From the NCBI GenBank assembly GCA_913061505.1, contig CAJXSO010000006.1, forward strand, positions 25,036 to 89,035: a DNA stretch of 64,000 nucleotides, given 5' to 3'. Each line of letters begins with the position of its first letter. Position 1 is the stretch's first letter. This DNA is from an uncultured Lutimaribacter sp. (GTDB lineage: Bacteria; Pseudomonadota; Alphaproteobacteria; Rhodobacterales; Rhodobacteraceae). Below, piece after piece: positions 17,459 to 28,489 of the stretch. The notes under the pieces are model-generated. The model saw only the letters and a program-made list of their open reading frames with translations, was not told the origin of the DNA and did not search any database. The position numbers and the translations under genes are program-made.

Positions 17459-20194
17459 TTAAAACTTGCCGTGACAGTGTTTGAATTTCTGGCCCGATCC
17501 GCAGGGGCATGGCTCGTTTCGGCCGGGGTTGCCCCATGTGCTGGGGTCTGCCTCGTCAAAGCCATTTTCCAGCGCAGCGGCGGTTTTTGCCTCGGATTGC
17601 TGCGCCAGCTGATCAAGCTGCTGCTGCTGGGCCTGCTGCTGTGCCACCATCTGGGCAATCATTTCGCGCTGCTCGTCTTCGCTAAGCGGGCGGATCTGCG
17701 CCAGTTTCTGGCTGACATCCTGGCGCAAACTGTCGAGCATGGTTTCAAACAGCTGGAATGCCTCGTTTTTATATTCGTTCAACGGGTCGCGCTGGGCATA
17801 GCCGCGGAACCCAACAACCGAGCGTAGATGTTCCAGCCGCAACAAATGTTCGCGCCATTTGCCATCGATGATCTGCAACAGCACCTGCTTTTCAATCTGG
17901 CGCATGTTTTCAGGGCCAAAGGCCTGCGCCTTTTCCTGCATCTGCGCCTCGGTGGCGGCTTCGATACGCTCGATAATGGCGTCGTTGTCCACGCCTTCCT
18001 CGGCGGCCCAGTCAACAATCGGCAGATCAATATTCAGCTGCTCGCGGCAGGCGGCCAACAGCCCTTCGGTATCCCATTGGTCGGCATAGGTTTTCGGCGG
18101 CATATGGGTTTCGACCATATCATGGATAACCTCGGCCCGCATGTCGGCAATAATCTCTGACAGATCTTGGCTTTCCATAATTTCCAAGCGCTGCGCAAAA
18201 ATCACCTTGCGCTGGTCATTCATCACATCGTCGAATTTCAACAGCTGCTTACGAATGTCAAAATTGCGGCCCTCTACCTTGGCCTGTGCGCGTTCCAGCG
18301 ATTTGTTCACCCAAGGGTGCACAATGGCCTCGCCTTCCTTCATGCCCAAGGTCGACAGCACTTTTTCCAAGCGCTCGCTGCCGAAAATGCGCATCAAGTC
18401 ATCTTCCAAAGACAAGAAAAACGCCGAACGCCCCGGGTCACCCTGGCGGCCCGAGCGGCCACGCAGCTGGTTGTCAATGCGGCGGCTTTCATGGCGCTCG
18501 GTGGCCAACACAAACAGGCCACCGGCGGCTTTTACAGCCTCTTCATCTTGGGCATGCGCAGCCTCGATCTGGGCGCGAATTTCCTCGGGGTCGGCATCGG
18601 GGTTGGCGGCGATGGCCTGCATCACCTTAAATTCCACATTGCCACCCAGCTTAATATCGGTGCCGCGGCCGGCCATGTTGGTGGCAATGGTCACTGCACC
18701 CAACTTGCCCGCATCAGCCACGATCTGCGCCTCTTGTTCGTGCTGGCGGGCATTGAGCACGTTATGCTTTACCCCCGCCTGTGTCAGCAAGGCAGAGAGC
18801 ATTTCAGATTTTTCAATCGAGGTCGTGCCCACCAAAATAGGCTGGCCCTTGCCATTGGCCTCTTTGATGGTTTCCACGATGGCGGCAAATTTTTCCTGCG
18901 CGGTGCGATAGACGGCATCGTCATCATCGACGCGGGCGATGGGGCGGTTGGTGGGCACTTCCACCACGCCCAGGCCGTAAATCTCTTGAAATTCTTCGGC
19001 TTCGGTGGCGGCAGTGCCGGTCATGCCGCCCAGCTTTTCGTATAGGCGGAAATAGTTTTGAAACGTCACCTGCGCCAAGGTTACGTTTTCGGGCTGAATG
19101 GCGCAGCCTTCCTTGGCCTCGATCGCCTGGTGCAGCCCGTCCGACAGGCGGCGCCCGGCCATCATGCGGCCGGTGAATTCATCAATCAACACCACCTCTT
19201 GCATGCCTTGCGGCTGGCCGGGGCGGGGCTGTGCCGCGCGCACGATGTAATCTTTGTCGCGCTGAAACATCTTATGCGCGCGCAACGCCTGGTTCAGGTG
19301 ATGCACGATTGTGGTGCTTTCCGGATCGTACAGCGATTGGCCCTCGGGCAGGATGCCCAGCGATACCATGTTTTCTTCCAGCCATTCGTTACCAGCATCG
19401 GTGAAGGTGACTTGGCGCATTTTCTCGTCTAGCGCGTAATGCGCCTCGTCGAGCATGGGAATAACCTTGTCGATGGCGATATACAGGTCGCTGCGGTCTT
19501 GGGCCGGGCCCGAGATAATCAGCGGCGTGCGCGCCTCGTCGATCAAGATGCTATCCACCTCATCGACAATGGCAAAGAAATGGCCGCGCTGGCTCATCTC
19601 TGCCAGTTCCGATTTCATGTTATCGCGCAGATAATCAAACCCCAGCTCGTTATTGGTGGCATAGGTGATATCGCAGGCGTAGGCGGCGCGCTTTTCATCA
19701 TCGGGCTGTTGGGGCACCACGATGCCCGTGGACAGGCCTAGTGCTGCGTAAACCTTGCTCATCCATTCCGCATCGCGGCGGGCCAGATAATCGTTTACCG
19801 TCACCACATGCACGCCCTTGCCGGTCAGCGCGTTCAGATAGGCGGGGAAGGTGGCCACCAGCGTTTTGCCCTCGCCGGTTTTCATCTCGGAAATATTGCC
19901 CTGATGCAGGAAAATCCCGCCCATTAACTGCACATCAAAGGCCCGCAGGCCCAGGGCGCGCTTGGCCGCCTCGCGGCAGTTGGCAAATGCTTCGGGCAGC
20001 AGCGCATCCAGCGTTTCCCCTTGGGCGATGCGCTGTTTGAACTCTTGGGTTTTTTCGATCAGGCCTTGGTCGGAAAGCGTTTCAAACTCCGGCTCTAGCG
20101 CGTTGATCTTTTCAATCAGCGGGCGCGTTGCCTTAACTTTGCGGTCGTTGGGCGTGCCAAAAACCTTTCGGGCTAAACTTCCCAGTCCCAACAT
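17459..20194 (-). CDS. secA: Protein translocase ATPase SecA
   Basis: SecA is the motor that pushes unfolded proteins through SecYEG. The 911-residue product starts [20 protein letters not shown] and has Walker [20 protein letters not shown] near residue 100. Helicase-like DEVD motifs ([20 protein letters not shown]) follow, then the preprotein cross-linking domain. The C-terminal zinc-binding tail [17 protein letters not shown] contacts SecB and lipids. The frame stays open far upstream (to 21055), but that extension lies antisense to the neighbouring isomerase gene; the ATG at 20194 with GGAAAG is the family start. A candidate promoter lies at 20303-20331. Confidence 0.97.
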   Translation of the reverse strand: MLGLGSLARKVFGTPNDRKVKATRPLIEKINALEPEFETLSDQGLIEKTQEFKQRIAQGETLDALLPEAFANCREAAKRALGLRAFDVQLMGGIFLHQGNISEMKTGEGKTLVATFPAYLNALTGKGVHVVTVNDYLARRDAEWMSKVYAALGLSTGIVVPQQPDDEKRAAYACDITYATNNELGFDYLRDNMKSELAEMSQRGHFFAIVDEVDSILIDEARTPLIISGPAQDRSDLYIAIDKVIPMLDEAHYALDEKMRQVTFTDAGNEWLEENMVSLGILPEGQSLYDPESTTIVHHLNQALRAHKMFQRDKDYIVRAAQPRPGQPQGMQEVVLIDEFTGRMMAGRRLSDGLHQAIEAKEGCAIQPENVTLAQVTFQNYFRLYEKLGGMTGTAATEAEEFQEIYGLGVVEVPTNRPIARVDDDDAVYRTAQEKFAAIVETIKEANGKGQPILVGTTSIEKSEMLSALLTQAGVKHNVLNARQHEQEAQIVADAGKLGAVTIATNMAGRGTDIKLGGNVEFKVMQAIAANPDADPEEIRAQIEAAHAQDEEAVKAAGGLFVLATERHESRRIDNQLRGRSGRQGDPGRSAFFLSLEDDLMRIFGSERLEKVLSTLGMKEGEAIVHPWVNKSLERAQAKVEGRNFDIRKQLLKFDDVMNDQRKVIFAQRLEIMESQDLSEIIADMRAEVIHDMVETHMPPKTYADQWDTEGLLAACREQLNIDLPIVDWAAEEGVDNDAIIERIEAATEAQMQEKAQAFGPENMRQIEKQVLLQIIDGKWREHLLRLEHLRSVVGFRGYAQRDPLNEYKNEAFQLFETMLDSLRQDVSQKLAQIRPLSEDEQREMIAQMVAQQQAQQQQLDQLAQQSEAKTAAALENGFDEADPSTWGNPGRNEPCPCGSGQKFKHCHGKF

Positions 20195-20302
20195 GTGCTT
20201 TCCGTTCCGCTTGATAACACCATCGTGCGGGCCATCTGCTTGCCCGCCTCCCCCACAGCGCATAAAACGTTCGGGAAATCGCAGCCAAACTGGCCCTATG
20301 GC

Positions 20303-20331
20303 TACGTAAGGGGCGGCTTGCGCAGTGTCAA
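20303..20331 (-). promoter_or_regulatory. Candidate secA promoter
   Basis: On the minus strand, TTGACA (20331-20326) and TACGTA (20308-20303) are 17 bases apart. The -35 is perfect, the -10 poor. It lies about 110 bases ahead of the secA ATG in the divergent spacer with the isomerase gene. Confidence 0.45.
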
Positions 20332-20381
20332 CGTCAGGGGCCAAACTGGTAGAACAAAGGCCCACACAAAGGATCACCATT

Positions 20382-21227
20382 ATGCCATTACGCCACTTTC
20401 TTGCCAGCACCGCCCTTGTTTTCGGCTTGGCCACAGCCAGCCTTGCCGAAGACACGCCCAACGCCGAAACCGTTGTGGCCAGCGTGAATGGCAAAACCAT
20501 CACCTTGGGCGAAATGATCATGATGAAAGGCAGCCTGCCCCAGCAGTTTGCCCAGCTGCCAGACGAGATGTTGTTTGATGGTATCCTGAACCAGCTGGTG
20601 CAACAGGCGCTGCTGGCCGAAAGCATTACAACACCGCCCGCGCGCGTGGAAATCGCCCTGAAAAACGAGCGGCGCCAACTGCTGGCCGCCGAGGCGATCG
20701 ACGCGCTGCTGGCTGCGCAAATGTCTGACGAGGCAGTGCAGGCGGCGTATGATGCCAAATATGCCGATGCGCAGCCCGAAACCGAATGGAACGCCAGCCA
20801 TATTCTGGTGGAAACCGAAGAGAAAGCCGCAGACCTGGCCAAACAGGCCCGCGATGGCGCCGATTTTGCCGAGCTGGCCAAGGCCAATTCAACTGGCCCC
20901 TCGGGGCCAAATGGCGGGCAATTGGGCTGGTTTGGCACTGGCATGATGGTGCCCGCCTTTGAACAGGCGGTTGCGGCCATGCAGGCAGAACAGGTGTCAG
21001 ACCCGGTGCAAACGCAGTTTGGCTGGCATGTCATTCGCCTGAACGAAACACGCATGGCCGCCGCACCAGAGCTGGCCGAAGTGCGCCCCGAAATCGAGGC
21101 AGAGCTGCAGCAAAAACTGATCGAAGAACAGCTTGCAAAGCTGGCGCAAGGCGCGAATATCGATCAGTCGGCCGCAGCGGGCCTGGATAAATCGCTGCTG
21201 TCGCGCATCGATCTTCTAGAGGAGTAA
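20382..21227 (+). CDS. Periplasmic parvulin-type peptidyl-prolyl isomerase
   Basis: A 281-residue PpiC/SurA-like foldase. It has a signal peptide ([20 protein letters not shown], then LA before a putative cleavage at AED), a chaperone-type N-terminal helical part with [16 protein letters not shown], and a parvulin domain around 145-240 beginning [12 protein letters not shown] with [14 protein letters not shown] and FGWHVIRL. It should assist folding of exported and outer-membrane proteins. I chose the ATG at 20382, the start of the signal peptide, with AAAGGA upstream. It sits beside secA, fitting the protein-export theme, and four bases before argJ. Confidence 0.9.
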   Translation: MPLRHFLASTALVFGLATASLAEDTPNAETVVASVNGKTITLGEMIMMKGSLPQQFAQLPDEMLFDGILNQLVQQALLAESITTPPARVEIALKNERRQLLAAEAIDALLAAQMSDEAVQAAYDAKYADAQPETEWNASHILVETEEKAADLAKQARDGADFAELAKANSTGPSGPNGGQLGWFGTGMMVPAFEQAVAAMQAEQVSDPVQTQFGWHVIRLNETRMAAAPELAEVRPEIEAELQQKLIEEQLAKLAQGANIDQSAAAGLDKSLLSRIDLLEE

Positions 21228-21231
21228 TCCC

Positions 21232-22461
21232 ATGGGCAAGGCGCTTGCCGTTTCCCCGCTGGCCCCGGCCAGCTTTCCCACGCTGCCGGTGATCAACGGC
21301 GTGTCTTTCGCCACCGCTGCTGCGGGTGTGAAATACAAAGACCGCACCGATGTGATGCTGGCACTTTTGGCGCCCGGTTCTGCGGTTGCGGGGGTGTTTA
21401 CACGCTCGGCCACCCGGTCGGCGCCGGTGCTGGATTGCCAGGCAAAACTGGGGGGCGATGCCGCGCCCGGTGCCGCCATTTTGGTAAATTCGGGCAATTC
21501 CAACGCCTTTACCGGGGCGCGCGGGGTTGCTTCGGTGCAGGCCATCACCGCGGCTGTGGCGCAGGCCACTGGCGTGCCGCAAGGGCGGGTTTTTACCTCG
21601 TCTACCGGGGTGATCGGCGAACCGCTGCCGCATGAGCGCATCATCGCCACATTGCAAACACTGGCCAGCGCCGCACAGCCAGGCGGGCTGGAACAGGCGG
21701 CGCGTGCCATCATGACAACAGATACCTTCCCCAAAGGCGCCTGCGCCACGGTGGAAATTGGCGGCAAGCCGGTCAACATCGCCGGCATCGCCAAAGGTTC
21801 GGGCATGATTGCGCCTGATATGGCCACGATGCTGGTGTATATCTTTACCGATGCCAAAGTAGAGCAGCCCGTGCTGCAAACCATGCTATCTTCGCTGACC
21901 GATCGCACATTCAACTGCATCACCGTCGATAGCGATACATCGACATCAGATACATTGCTGCTGGCGGCAACCGGCACCTCGGGTGTGCAGGTGGGGGCAG
22001 ATACCGCCGCCTTTACCGATGCGCTGCATGGCGTCATGCTGGATTTGGCCCACCAAGTGGTGCGCGATGGCGAGGGCGCGACCAAGTTTGTGGAAATCGC
22101 CGTCACCGGTGCCGCCAGCGATGCCGATGCGCGCACCCATGCCATGGCCATCGCCAATTCGCCGCTGATCAAAACCGCCATCGCCGGCGAAGACCCAAAC
22201 TGGGGGCGCGTGGTAATGGCCATCGGCAAATCGGGCGCCGCGGCCGACCGCGATTTGCTAAGCATTCGCTTTGGCACCCTCACAGTGGCTGAAAATGGCT
22301 GGGTATCGCCCAATTATTCCGAGGCACAAGGTGCCGCCTATATGAAGGGGCAAAACCTGCAAATCGGGGTTGATCTGGGGCTGGGCCAAGGCCAGGCCAC
22401 GGTATGGACCTGCGATTTGACCCATGGCTATATCTCGATCAACGCCGATTACCGCTCGTAA
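21232..22461 (+). CDS. argJ: Bifunctional ornithine acetyltransferase / N-acetylglutamate synthase
   Basis: ArgJ transfers the acetyl group from N-acetylornithine to glutamate, recycling acetyl in arginine synthesis. The 409-residue precursor self-cleaves before a conserved threonine; the site is visible in KGSGMIAPDMATMLVYIFTD (near residue 196), with Thr as the new N-terminus and nucleophile of the beta chain. Other family blocks include VNSGNSNAFTGARG, GEDPNWGRVVMAIGKSG and the end HGYISINADYRS. Whether it is bifunctional or only a transferase cannot be read from sequence. It follows the isomerase gene by four bases with a GAGG ribosome-binding site. Confidence 0.96.
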   Translation: MGKALAVSPLAPASFPTLPVINGVSFATAAAGVKYKDRTDVMLALLAPGSAVAGVFTRSATRSAPVLDCQAKLGGDAAPGAAILVNSGNSNAFTGARGVASVQAITAAVAQATGVPQGRVFTSSTGVIGEPLPHERIIATLQTLASAAQPGGLEQAARAIMTTDTFPKGACATVEIGGKPVNIAGIAKGSGMIAPDMATMLVYIFTDAKVEQPVLQTMLSSLTDRTFNCITVDSDTSTSDTLLLAATGTSGVQVGADTAAFTDALHGVMLDLAHQVVRDGEGATKFVEIAVTGAASDADARTHAMAIANSPLIKTAIAGEDPNWGRVVMAIGKSGAAADRDLLSIRFGTLTVAENGWVSPNYSEAQGAAYMKGQNLQIGVDLGLGQGQATVWTCDLTHGYISINADYRS

Positions 22462-22519
22462 TTTTGGCGCAGTCGCAGGCGGTGCAAGCCAGCACTGCCT
22501 GCCAATAAAGGGCGGGAAA

Positions 22520-22918
22520 ATGAAGATTATATTGGTCGCAGCGGTCGCGCTGATTGATGCAGATGGCCGGGTTTTGCTGGCGCAACGCCCTGCAGGCAAA
22601 TCGATGGCTGGCTTATGGGAATTTCCCGGCGGCAAGATCGAGCAGGGCGAAACCCCCGAGGCGGCATTGGTGCGCGAATTGCACGAAGAGCTGGGCATCG
22701 AAACATGGTCTAGCTGCCTGGCACCGCTGACATTTGCCAGCCACAGCTACGACGATTTTCATCTGCTGATGCCGCTTTTTGCCTGCCGCAAATGGGGCGG
22801 CATCCCCACCCCCCGCGAGGGCCAGGTGCTGAAATGGGTGCGCGCGGCTGATTTGGCCAGCTACCCCATGCCGCCAGCCGATATACCGCTGATCCCCATC
22901 TTGCGGGATTGGCTATAA
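22520..22918 (+). CDS. mutT: 8-oxo-dGTP diphosphatase, NUDIX family (MutT-like)
   Basis: A 132-residue NUDIX hydrolase. The box is complete: GGKIEQGETPEAALVRELHE continuing ELGI, fitting GX5EX7REUXEEXGU. The N-terminus MKIILVAAVALIDADGRVLL and AGLWEFPGGK are typical of MutT, which removes oxidised dGTP from the nucleotide pool. The start at 22520 (GGGCGGG upstream) gives the normal length; the open frame extends to 22424 inside argJ. It probably forms one transcript with argJ and ends at a shared terminator. Confidence 0.9.
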   Translation: MKIILVAAVALIDADGRVLLAQRPAGKSMAGLWEFPGGKIEQGETPEAALVRELHEELGIETWSSCLAPLTFASHSYDDFHLLMPLFACRKWGGIPTPREGQVLKWVRAADLASYPMPPADIPLIPILRDWL

Positions 22919-22936
22919 ACCAAAGCGCATAAAAAA

Positions 22937-22965
22937 GGGGCAGCACACAGGCGCTGCCCCTTTTT
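22937..22965. terminator. Bidirectional terminator between mutT and infB
   Basis: A perfect 8-bp stem (GGGGCAGC / GCTGCCCC) is flanked by six A residues on the left and five T residues on the right, so it can act for mutT (plus) and for the infB operon (minus). Confidence 0.9.
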
Positions 22966-22998
22966 CTTTGGCGTTCCATCCGCCGCGATCACTGGCCC

Positions 22999-25539
22999 TT
23001 AGGCCAGCGTGCGTGTCACTTCTTCGCGTTCGAAAATCTCGATCACATCATTGGGGCGGATATCGTCGTAGTTTTCAAAGGCCATGCCGCATTCCTGGCC
23101 CGATTGCACCTCGGCAACCTCGTCTTTAAAGCGCTTAAGCGTTTTCAGCGTGCCTTCATGCACCACCACGTCATCACGCAGCAGGCGCACACCGGCCGAA
23201 CGGCGGGCCACACCTTCGGTGACCAGGCAGCCAGCCACCTTGCCAACGCCCGACACTTTGAACACCTCTTTGATCTGCGCATAACCGATAAAGTTTTCGC
23301 GAATCTCGGCCGATAGCAGGCCCGATGCCGCCGCTTTCACATCATCAACCAAATCGTAGATCACGCTGTAATAGCGCAGTTCCACACCCTTTTGGTTGGC
23401 GCTGTTACGGGCCGATGCATTGGCGCGCACGTTAAAGCCCAAAATCGGTGCGCCAGATGCCTCGGCCAGGCCCACATCGGTTTCGGTGATGGCACCAACG
23501 CCCGAATGCAGCACGCGCACGCGCACCTCATCGTTGCCGATTTTCTCCATCGCCTGAACGATCGCTTCGGCAGAGCCTTGCACATCGGCTTTCACCAAAA
23601 TCGGCAGTTCAGCGATATTCTGATCGGCTTTGGCCTTGGCCAGCAGCTGATCAAGCGTTGTGGCAGCGCCGGCGGCTGCGCGTTTGTCTTTGGCGGCTTT
23701 CTCGCGGTATTCGGCGATTTCACGCGCCTGCGCCTCGGTGGCGACAACGTTCAGCACATCGCCCGCCTCGGGCGTGCCGTTCAGGCCCAGCACCTCGACA
23801 GGCACCGATGGCCCAGCTTCTTTTACGCGCTCGCCCTTGTCGTTGATCAAGGCGCGCACCTTGCCCCACTGTTCGCCCACAACAAAGATATCGCCCTGGC
23901 GCAACGTGCCTTTTTGCACCAACACGGTGGCCACAGGGCCGCGGCCCACATCCAGCTGTGCCTCGATCACGGCACCTTCGGCGGCGCGGTCGGGGTTGGC
24001 ACGCAGTTCCAAAATTTCGGCCTGCAGCGCGATGGCTTCTAGCAGCGTGTCCAGCCCCTGGCCCGTTTTGGCCGAAACTTCAACATCTTGCACATCGCCC
24101 GACAGCGCCTCGACGACAACTTCGTGCTGCAACAGATCAGTGCGCACTTTTTGCGGATCGGCGGCAGGGCGATCAACCTTGTTGATGGCCACGATCATGG
24201 GCACTCCAGCGGCCTTGGCGTGGTTAATCGCCTCTACCGTCTGGGGCATTACCGCATCATCGGCGGCCACAACCAGCACCACGATATCGGTTACTTGCGC
24301 CCCGCGCGAGCGCATCGAGGTAAAGGCAGCATGGCCCGGCGTATCAAGGAAGGTCAGCGTGACACCCTCGCCGGTTTGCACCTGATAAGCGCCGATATGC
24401 TGGGTGATGCCACCGGCCTCGCCCGCCACAACCTTGGTTTTGCGAATCGCATCCAAAAGCGAGGTTTTACCATGGTCGACGTGGCCCATGATGGTAATCA
24501 CCGGCGGGCGATCTTGCAGATCTTCGTCGGCGTCTTCCACGCTTTGAATCACGTCTTCAACATCGGCGTCGGATACGCGCACCACTTTGTGGCCAAACTC
24601 TTCGATAATCAGTTCGGCTGTATCGGCATCGATGGTTTGGTTCTGCGTCACCATCATGCCCATTTTCATCAGCTCTTTCACCACATCTGCGGCGCGCTCG
24701 GCCATACGGTTGGCCAATTCGCTGACAACGATTGCTTCGGGCAGCTGCACCTCGCGCACGATTTTCTCGCGCTCTTGGCCACCACCCATGGCTTTTTGGC
24801 GCATACGCTCTTGTTTGCGCTTCATCGCCGCCATCGATTTCTGGCGCCCGCCTTCACCAGAAAGCGCCTGGTTCAGCGTCAGCTTGCCAGCCCGGCGGCT
24901 TTCGTCGCGGCCCTTGGCGCTGCGGCCACGTTCCTCGCGCTCGCGCTCGGCCTTGCGGGGGGCTGCGGCTGCAGCAGCGGGTTTGGCACCGCCACCCGCG
25001 GCGGGCGCAGCTGCGTCAGATGCACGTGATTCGGTTGCCGCAGGGGCAGCTGCGGGTTTTGCAGCCTGATCGCGCGCGGCAGCGGCACGCTTGGCGGCTT
25101 CGGCCTCTTCACGCTTGCGGCGCTCTTCTTCTTCGGCTTTTTCGCGTGCGCGCTCTTCGGCTTCGCGCTGTTCGCGTTCTTTTTGCTCTTGCTCGGCGCG
25201 GCGGCGCTCACGCTCTTCTGCGCGGGCTTTTTCCTCGGCCTCGCGGGCGGCTGCTTCTTCGGCTTCGCGCGATTTGGCAATCTGCAACGCCTTCAAACGA
25301 CGCTCCATTTCCGCATCGGAAATGCCGGCCGGGCGGCGGGCAGGATCGCCAAGCTGGCCCTGACCACCCGCAGCACCCGTGGGTTTCGCTGCTGTGCCAG
25401 GCTTGGGCACCACCACGCGCTTGCGCTTGGTTTCCACCACGACGTTCTTGGTCCGCCCGTGGCTGAAGCTTTGCTTCACATTCCCCGAACGGGGCCCCCC
25501 ACGTACACCCAAAGTCTTTTTGCCGTCGTTGTCGCTCAT
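22999..25539 (-). CDS. infB: Translation initiation factor IF-2
   Basis: IF-2 is the GTPase that places initiator tRNA on the 30S subunit and promotes subunit joining. The 846-residue product has a long charged and alanine-rich N-terminal region (about 60-230, rich in Glu, Arg, Ala), an IF2_N module, then the G domain with [14 protein letters not shown] (near 350), [12 protein letters not shown] and [10 protein letters not shown]. Domains II-IV follow, ending [13 protein letters not shown]. Last gene of the rimP-nusA-ylxR-infB operon: its ATG overlaps the preceding stop by four bases, and a strong terminator follows. Confidence 0.98.
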   Translation of the reverse strand: MSDNDGKKTLGVRGGPRSGNVKQSFSHGRTKNVVVETKRKRVVVPKPGTAAKPTGAAGGQGQLGDPARRPAGISDAEMERRLKALQIAKSREAEEAAAREAEEKARAEERERRRAEQEQKEREQREAEERAREKAEEEERRKREEAEAAKRAAAARDQAAKPAAAPAATESRASDAAAPAAGGGAKPAAAAAAPRKAEREREERGRSAKGRDESRRAGKLTLNQALSGEGGRQKSMAAMKRKQERMRQKAMGGGQEREKIVREVQLPEAIVVSELANRMAERAADVVKELMKMGMMVTQNQTIDADTAELIIEEFGHKVVRVSDADVEDVIQSVEDADEDLQDRPPVITIMGHVDHGKTSLLDAIRKTKVVAGEAGGITQHIGAYQVQTGEGVTLTFLDTPGHAAFTSMRSRGAQVTDIVVLVVAADDAVMPQTVEAINHAKAAGVPMIVAINKVDRPAADPQKVRTDLLQHEVVVEALSGDVQDVEVSAKTGQGLDTLLEAIALQAEILELRANPDRAAEGAVIEAQLDVGRGPVATVLVQKGTLRQGDIFVVGEQWGKVRALINDKGERVKEAGPSVPVEVLGLNGTPEAGDVLNVVATEAQAREIAEYREKAAKDKRAAAGAATTLDQLLAKAKADQNIAELPILVKADVQGSAEAIVQAMEKIGNDEVRVRVLHSGVGAITETDVGLAEASGAPILGFNVRANASARNSANQKGVELRYYSVIYDLVDDVKAAASGLLSAEIRENFIGYAQIKEVFKVSGVGKVAGCLVTEGVARRSAGVRLLRDDVVVHEGTLKTLKRFKDEVAEVQSGQECGMAFENYDDIRPNDVIEIFEREEVTRTLA

Positions 25540-26165
25540 GTGCGTCTTCTATCCTTTCCGGTGGCATCCGCGCCACCTGAGACACGCAAACCTTTCAGTC
25601 TTGCCGCCTCCTCTACAACACGTGATGCCAAACCTCCAGCGGCTAGCGCGACGTGTATCACAGTTTGTCGTCCAAATGCCATTCCCAGCTCGTCAGCGGT
25701 AAGCCAGCCCACGAAACTGCCGTCTTGCGGCGTGCTGAGCTTCGATTTGCCCCGCCCCGAGCCGTCGCTGGCCTGAACCAGCACCTCGGCATAATCCTTG
25801 ATCAGCCAATCCTTGACCTTTTCATACCCCGATACGGCCTCGCCAGATTTACGGGCAAGGCTGATCAGCTCGACCACGCGGCGCACCAATTGCTGTTCAA
25901 CATCATCGGCCAGCGCCTCGCTGGCCTTTACAGGTGCTTTGGCCGCGCGCGAAAACAGGCCCTTGGCGGCGGCCTTTTGAATGGCCGCACGATCGGCAGA
26001 CACCCACATGCCGCGGCCGGGCAGTTTTTCCATGATATCGGGAAAAACCTGCCCCTCGGGCCCAACGACAAAACGCACCAGCCCGCCACGCGGCGCAGTT
26101 TCGCCGGTGACGATGCATTTGCGAAGATCTTCGCGATCGGTTTTGTGTTGGCCACCGCGTGTCAT
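25536..26165 (-). CDS. RNA-binding protein, YlxR domain fused to L7Ae-like domain
   Basis: A 209-residue fusion. Residues 1-85 are a YlxR (DUF448) domain with [10 protein letters not shown] and [13 protein letters not shown]. Residues about 95-190 resemble the L7Ae/YlxQ fold ([20 protein letters not shown], later [13 protein letters not shown]). In Bacillus these are two separate genes, ylxR and ylxQ, also between nusA and infB, so the fusion keeps the ancestral order. The domain types bind RNA and probably act in ribosome assembly or transcription, but the exact role is not established. It overlaps infB by four bases. Confidence 0.88.
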   Translation of the reverse strand: MTRGGQHKTDREDLRKCIVTGETAPRGGLVRFVVGPEGQVFPDIMEKLPGRGMWVSADRAAIQKAAAKGLFSRAAKAPVKASEALADDVEQQLVRRVVELISLARKSGEAVSGYEKVKDWLIKDYAEVLVQASDGSGRGKSKLSTPQDGSFVGWLTADELGMAFGRQTVIHVALAAGGLASRVVEEAARLKGLRVSGGADATGKDRRRT

Positions 26166-26192
26166 GTGCTTGCTGCCCCTTTGGCCCGCGCC

Positions 26193-27809
26193 TTAGGCGT
26201 CGGCCTCGTCTTCATCGGCCAGATCTTCATCATCGGCCTCGGCTTCCATTGCGGTCGGGTCTACCCAGCCCAGTTGCACGCGTGCGGTCATGATCAGGTC
26301 TTGGGCCTCTTCCAGGCTAAGATCAAACGCCTCGAGCAAGCCCTCGTCTTTCACGCGCTCGCCATTCACCGTGGTCCAGCCGCCGGCCAGTTCCCAATCG
26401 GCGCAGGTGGCGAAATCTTCTAGCGTTTTGATGCCATCTTGCGCCAGCGCTTCGATCATCTGCGGGGTCAGCCCGTCGAATTCAACCAGGCTGTCCTCGA
26501 CACCCAATTCACGGGCTTTTTCCAATGCCGCGCGGGCCTGTTCCTCGAGGAAATCACGGGCACGGGCCTGCAGCTCGCTGGCGGTGTCGGTATCAACACC
26601 ATCGATCACCAGCAGCTCGTCAACATCGACATAGGCCACCTCTTCGAGGTTGGTAAAGCCCTCAGATACCAGAAGCTGGGCAAAGAATTCGTCCAGGTCC
26701 AGCGTGTCCATGAACAGGCGCGTGCGCTCTTCGAATTCTTTCTGGCGGCGCTCGGATTCTTCCGACTCGGTCATGATGTCAATGTCCAGCCCGGTCAGCT
26801 GGCTGGCCAAGCGCACGTTTTGGCCGCGGCGCCCAATGGCCAAGGAAAGCTGTTCGTCGGGCACCACCACCTCGATACGCTCGGCATCTTCATCCAGCAC
26901 CACTTTCGATACTTCGGCAGGCTGCAATGCATTCACCAAGAAGGTGGGCATATCTTCGTTCCAGGGGATAATATCAATCTTTTCACCCTGCAATTCGTTC
27001 ACAACCGCCTGCACACGGCTGCCGCGCATACCCACGCAGGCGCCCACCGGATCGATCGAATTGTCAAAGGAGATCACCGCAATCTTGGCGCGGCTGCCCG
27101 GGTCGCGGGCCACGGCCTTGATCTCGATGATACCATCGTAAATTTCGGGCACTTCCATTTTAAACAGCTCGGCCATGAATTCAGGCGCCGTGCGGCTTAG
27201 GAAAATTTGCGGGCCACGCGCTTCGCGGCGCACATCTTTGATGTAGCAGCGGATACGGTCGTTGGGGCGATATGCCTCGCGGCCAATTTTTTCGTTACGG
27301 CGCAACACGGCTTCGCCGCGGCCCACATCGACGATCACATTGCCGAATTCTTCGCGCTTCACAACGCCGTTGATGATCGAGCCGACACGATCTTTGAATT
27401 CTTCATACTGGCGGTCACGTTCTGCTTCGCGCACCTTTTGAATGATCACCTGCTTGCCGCTTTGCGCAGCGATTCGCCCCATATCAACCGGGGGAATTTC
27501 CTCGGAATAGGTGTCGCCTACCTGCGGGTCGGCCATATACTGGCGCGCCTGCGCCACGGTCATTTCGGCCTGATAGTTTTCTACCGCATCATCTTCGACC
27601 ACGGTGCGCACACGGGTAAAGGTGGCGCGCCCGGTTTTCCGGTCGATCTTGACCTGAATATCCATTTCCGAGCCGTAGCGCGATTTGGCCGCGCGGGCCA
27701 AGCTTTCTTCCATCGCCTCGATCACAAGGGTCGGATCGATCATTTTCTCGCGGGCAACTGCCTCGGCGGTTTGCAAAAGCTCTAGCTGGTTTGCAGAAGT
27801 AATGGCCAT
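26193..27809 (-). CDS. nusA: Transcription termination/antitermination factor NusA
   Basis: NusA binds RNA polymerase and RNA and modulates pausing, intrinsic termination and rRNA antitermination. The 538-residue protein shows the N-terminal RNAP-binding domain, the S1 domain (about 135-200), and KH1/KH2 with VGACVGMRGSRVQAVVNELQ and SLAIGRRGQNVRLASQLTG. The C-terminal helix-hairpin-helix/acidic repeats (about 355-510) follow, with an extremely acidic end (EADDEDLADEDEADA). The ribosome-binding site AGGAGG lies in the four-base-spaced junction with rimP, so the two are coupled. Confidence 0.97.
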   Translation of the reverse strand: MAITSANQLELLQTAEAVAREKMIDPTLVIEAMEESLARAAKSRYGSEMDIQVKIDRKTGRATFTRVRTVVEDDAVENYQAEMTVAQARQYMADPQVGDTYSEEIPPVDMGRIAAQSGKQVIIQKVREAERDRQYEEFKDRVGSIINGVVKREEFGNVIVDVGRGEAVLRRNEKIGREAYRPNDRIRCYIKDVRREARGPQIFLSRTAPEFMAELFKMEVPEIYDGIIEIKAVARDPGSRAKIAVISFDNSIDPVGACVGMRGSRVQAVVNELQGEKIDIIPWNEDMPTFLVNALQPAEVSKVVLDEDAERIEVVVPDEQLSLAIGRRGQNVRLASQLTGLDIDIMTESEESERRQKEFEERTRLFMDTLDLDEFFAQLLVSEGFTNLEEVAYVDVDELLVIDGVDTDTASELQARARDFLEEQARAALEKARELGVEDSLVEFDGLTPQMIEALAQDGIKTLEDFATCADWELAGGWTTVNGERVKDEGLLEAFDLSLEEAQDLIMTARVQLGWVDPTAMEAEADDEDLADEDEADA

Positions 27810-27812
27810 CTA

Positions 27813-28397
27813 TCAGTCCTCCTGGGAACCGTCTTCGGTTTCAATCTCGTCAAACGCGGTTTCATTCAAGGCGCCAGCGGCTTTGCGTTGGCGCAGCATT
27901 TCGCGGATCAGCTCGTCGGTCATCACAAGCTTGGCATCGGTCAGCCACTCGATGTTCAGGCCCACTGTTACCTCATCGCCGCCTTGCTGAATGTTGATCA
28001 GCACATCATCGCCCTCGACCCCGGCCAAAATACCGCGAAAGCGGCGCTGCCCGTCGATCAGCTCGGATGTTTCCAGCTTGGCGTCATAGCCTTCGAACAT
28101 GTCGAAATCTTTCAGCCGCGTCAGGGGCCGGTCGATGCCGGGGCTGGACACTTCTAGGTTATAGGCATCCAAAATCGGGTCTTCGACATCCAGCACCGCA
28201 GAAACGGCGTTGGAAATCGCGGCGCATTGATCCACCTCGATGCCGCCTTCGGGGCGTTCGGCCATGATCTGCAGCGTTTTTGTTTCACCGCCCATCAGGC
28301 GAATACGCACCAGCTCAAAGCCCAGATCCTCGATCACAGGGCCTACAATGCCTGCCAATCTTTTATCGATCGCGGTTTTTGCGATAAGGTCGCTCAT
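27813..28397 (-). CDS. rimP: Ribosome maturation factor RimP
   Basis: RimP helps mature the 30S subunit. The 194-residue product begins [20 protein letters not shown] and contains [20 protein letters not shown] and the family block [20 protein letters not shown]. The C-terminal SH3-like part is followed by a charged extension. The ATG at 28397 has GGAA at good spacing; an upstream GTG (28412) would fall inside the hairpin described separately. First gene of the rimP-nusA-ylxR-infB operon. Confidence 0.95.
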   Translation of the reverse strand: MSDLIAKTAIDKRLAGIVGPVIEDLGFELVRIRLMGGETKTLQIMAERPEGGIEVDQCAAISNAVSAVLDVEDPILDAYNLEVSSPGIDRPLTRLKDFDMFEGYDAKLETSELIDGQRRFRGILAGVEGDDVLINIQQGGDEVTVGLNIEWLTDAKLVMTDELIREMLRQRKAAGALNETAFDEIETEDGSQED

Positions 28398-28412
28398 GTT
28401 GGTTCCAAGCAC

Positions 28413-28435
28413 AAAAAAACGGGCGCGCGGCCCGT
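28413..28435 (-). terminator. Intrinsic-terminator-like hairpin in the rimP leader
   Basis: On the minus strand, a 6-bp stem (ACGGGC / GCCCGT) with a five-base loop is followed by seven T residues, ending only 15 bases before the rimP ATG. It lies downstream of a good promoter candidate (28490-28518). It may therefore be an attenuator of the rimP-nusA-infB operon rather than merely the end of the upstream iminopeptidase transcript. Confidence 0.7.
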
Positions 28436-28489
28436 CGTTATTTCCCGGTGGGCACCAGGTGTGGACCCCGATGCGCCGCTGTTGGGCAC

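Noticed and set aside
20195..21055. N-terminal extension of SecA by about 287 residues
   Set aside because: The extension is antisense to the signal-peptide isomerase gene and runs across the shared promoter region; the normal SecA start with a ribosome-binding site is at 20194.
21216..22313. A 365-residue minus-strand frame within argJ
   Set aside because: It lies entirely antisense to argJ, whose family motifs and self-cleavage site are intact.
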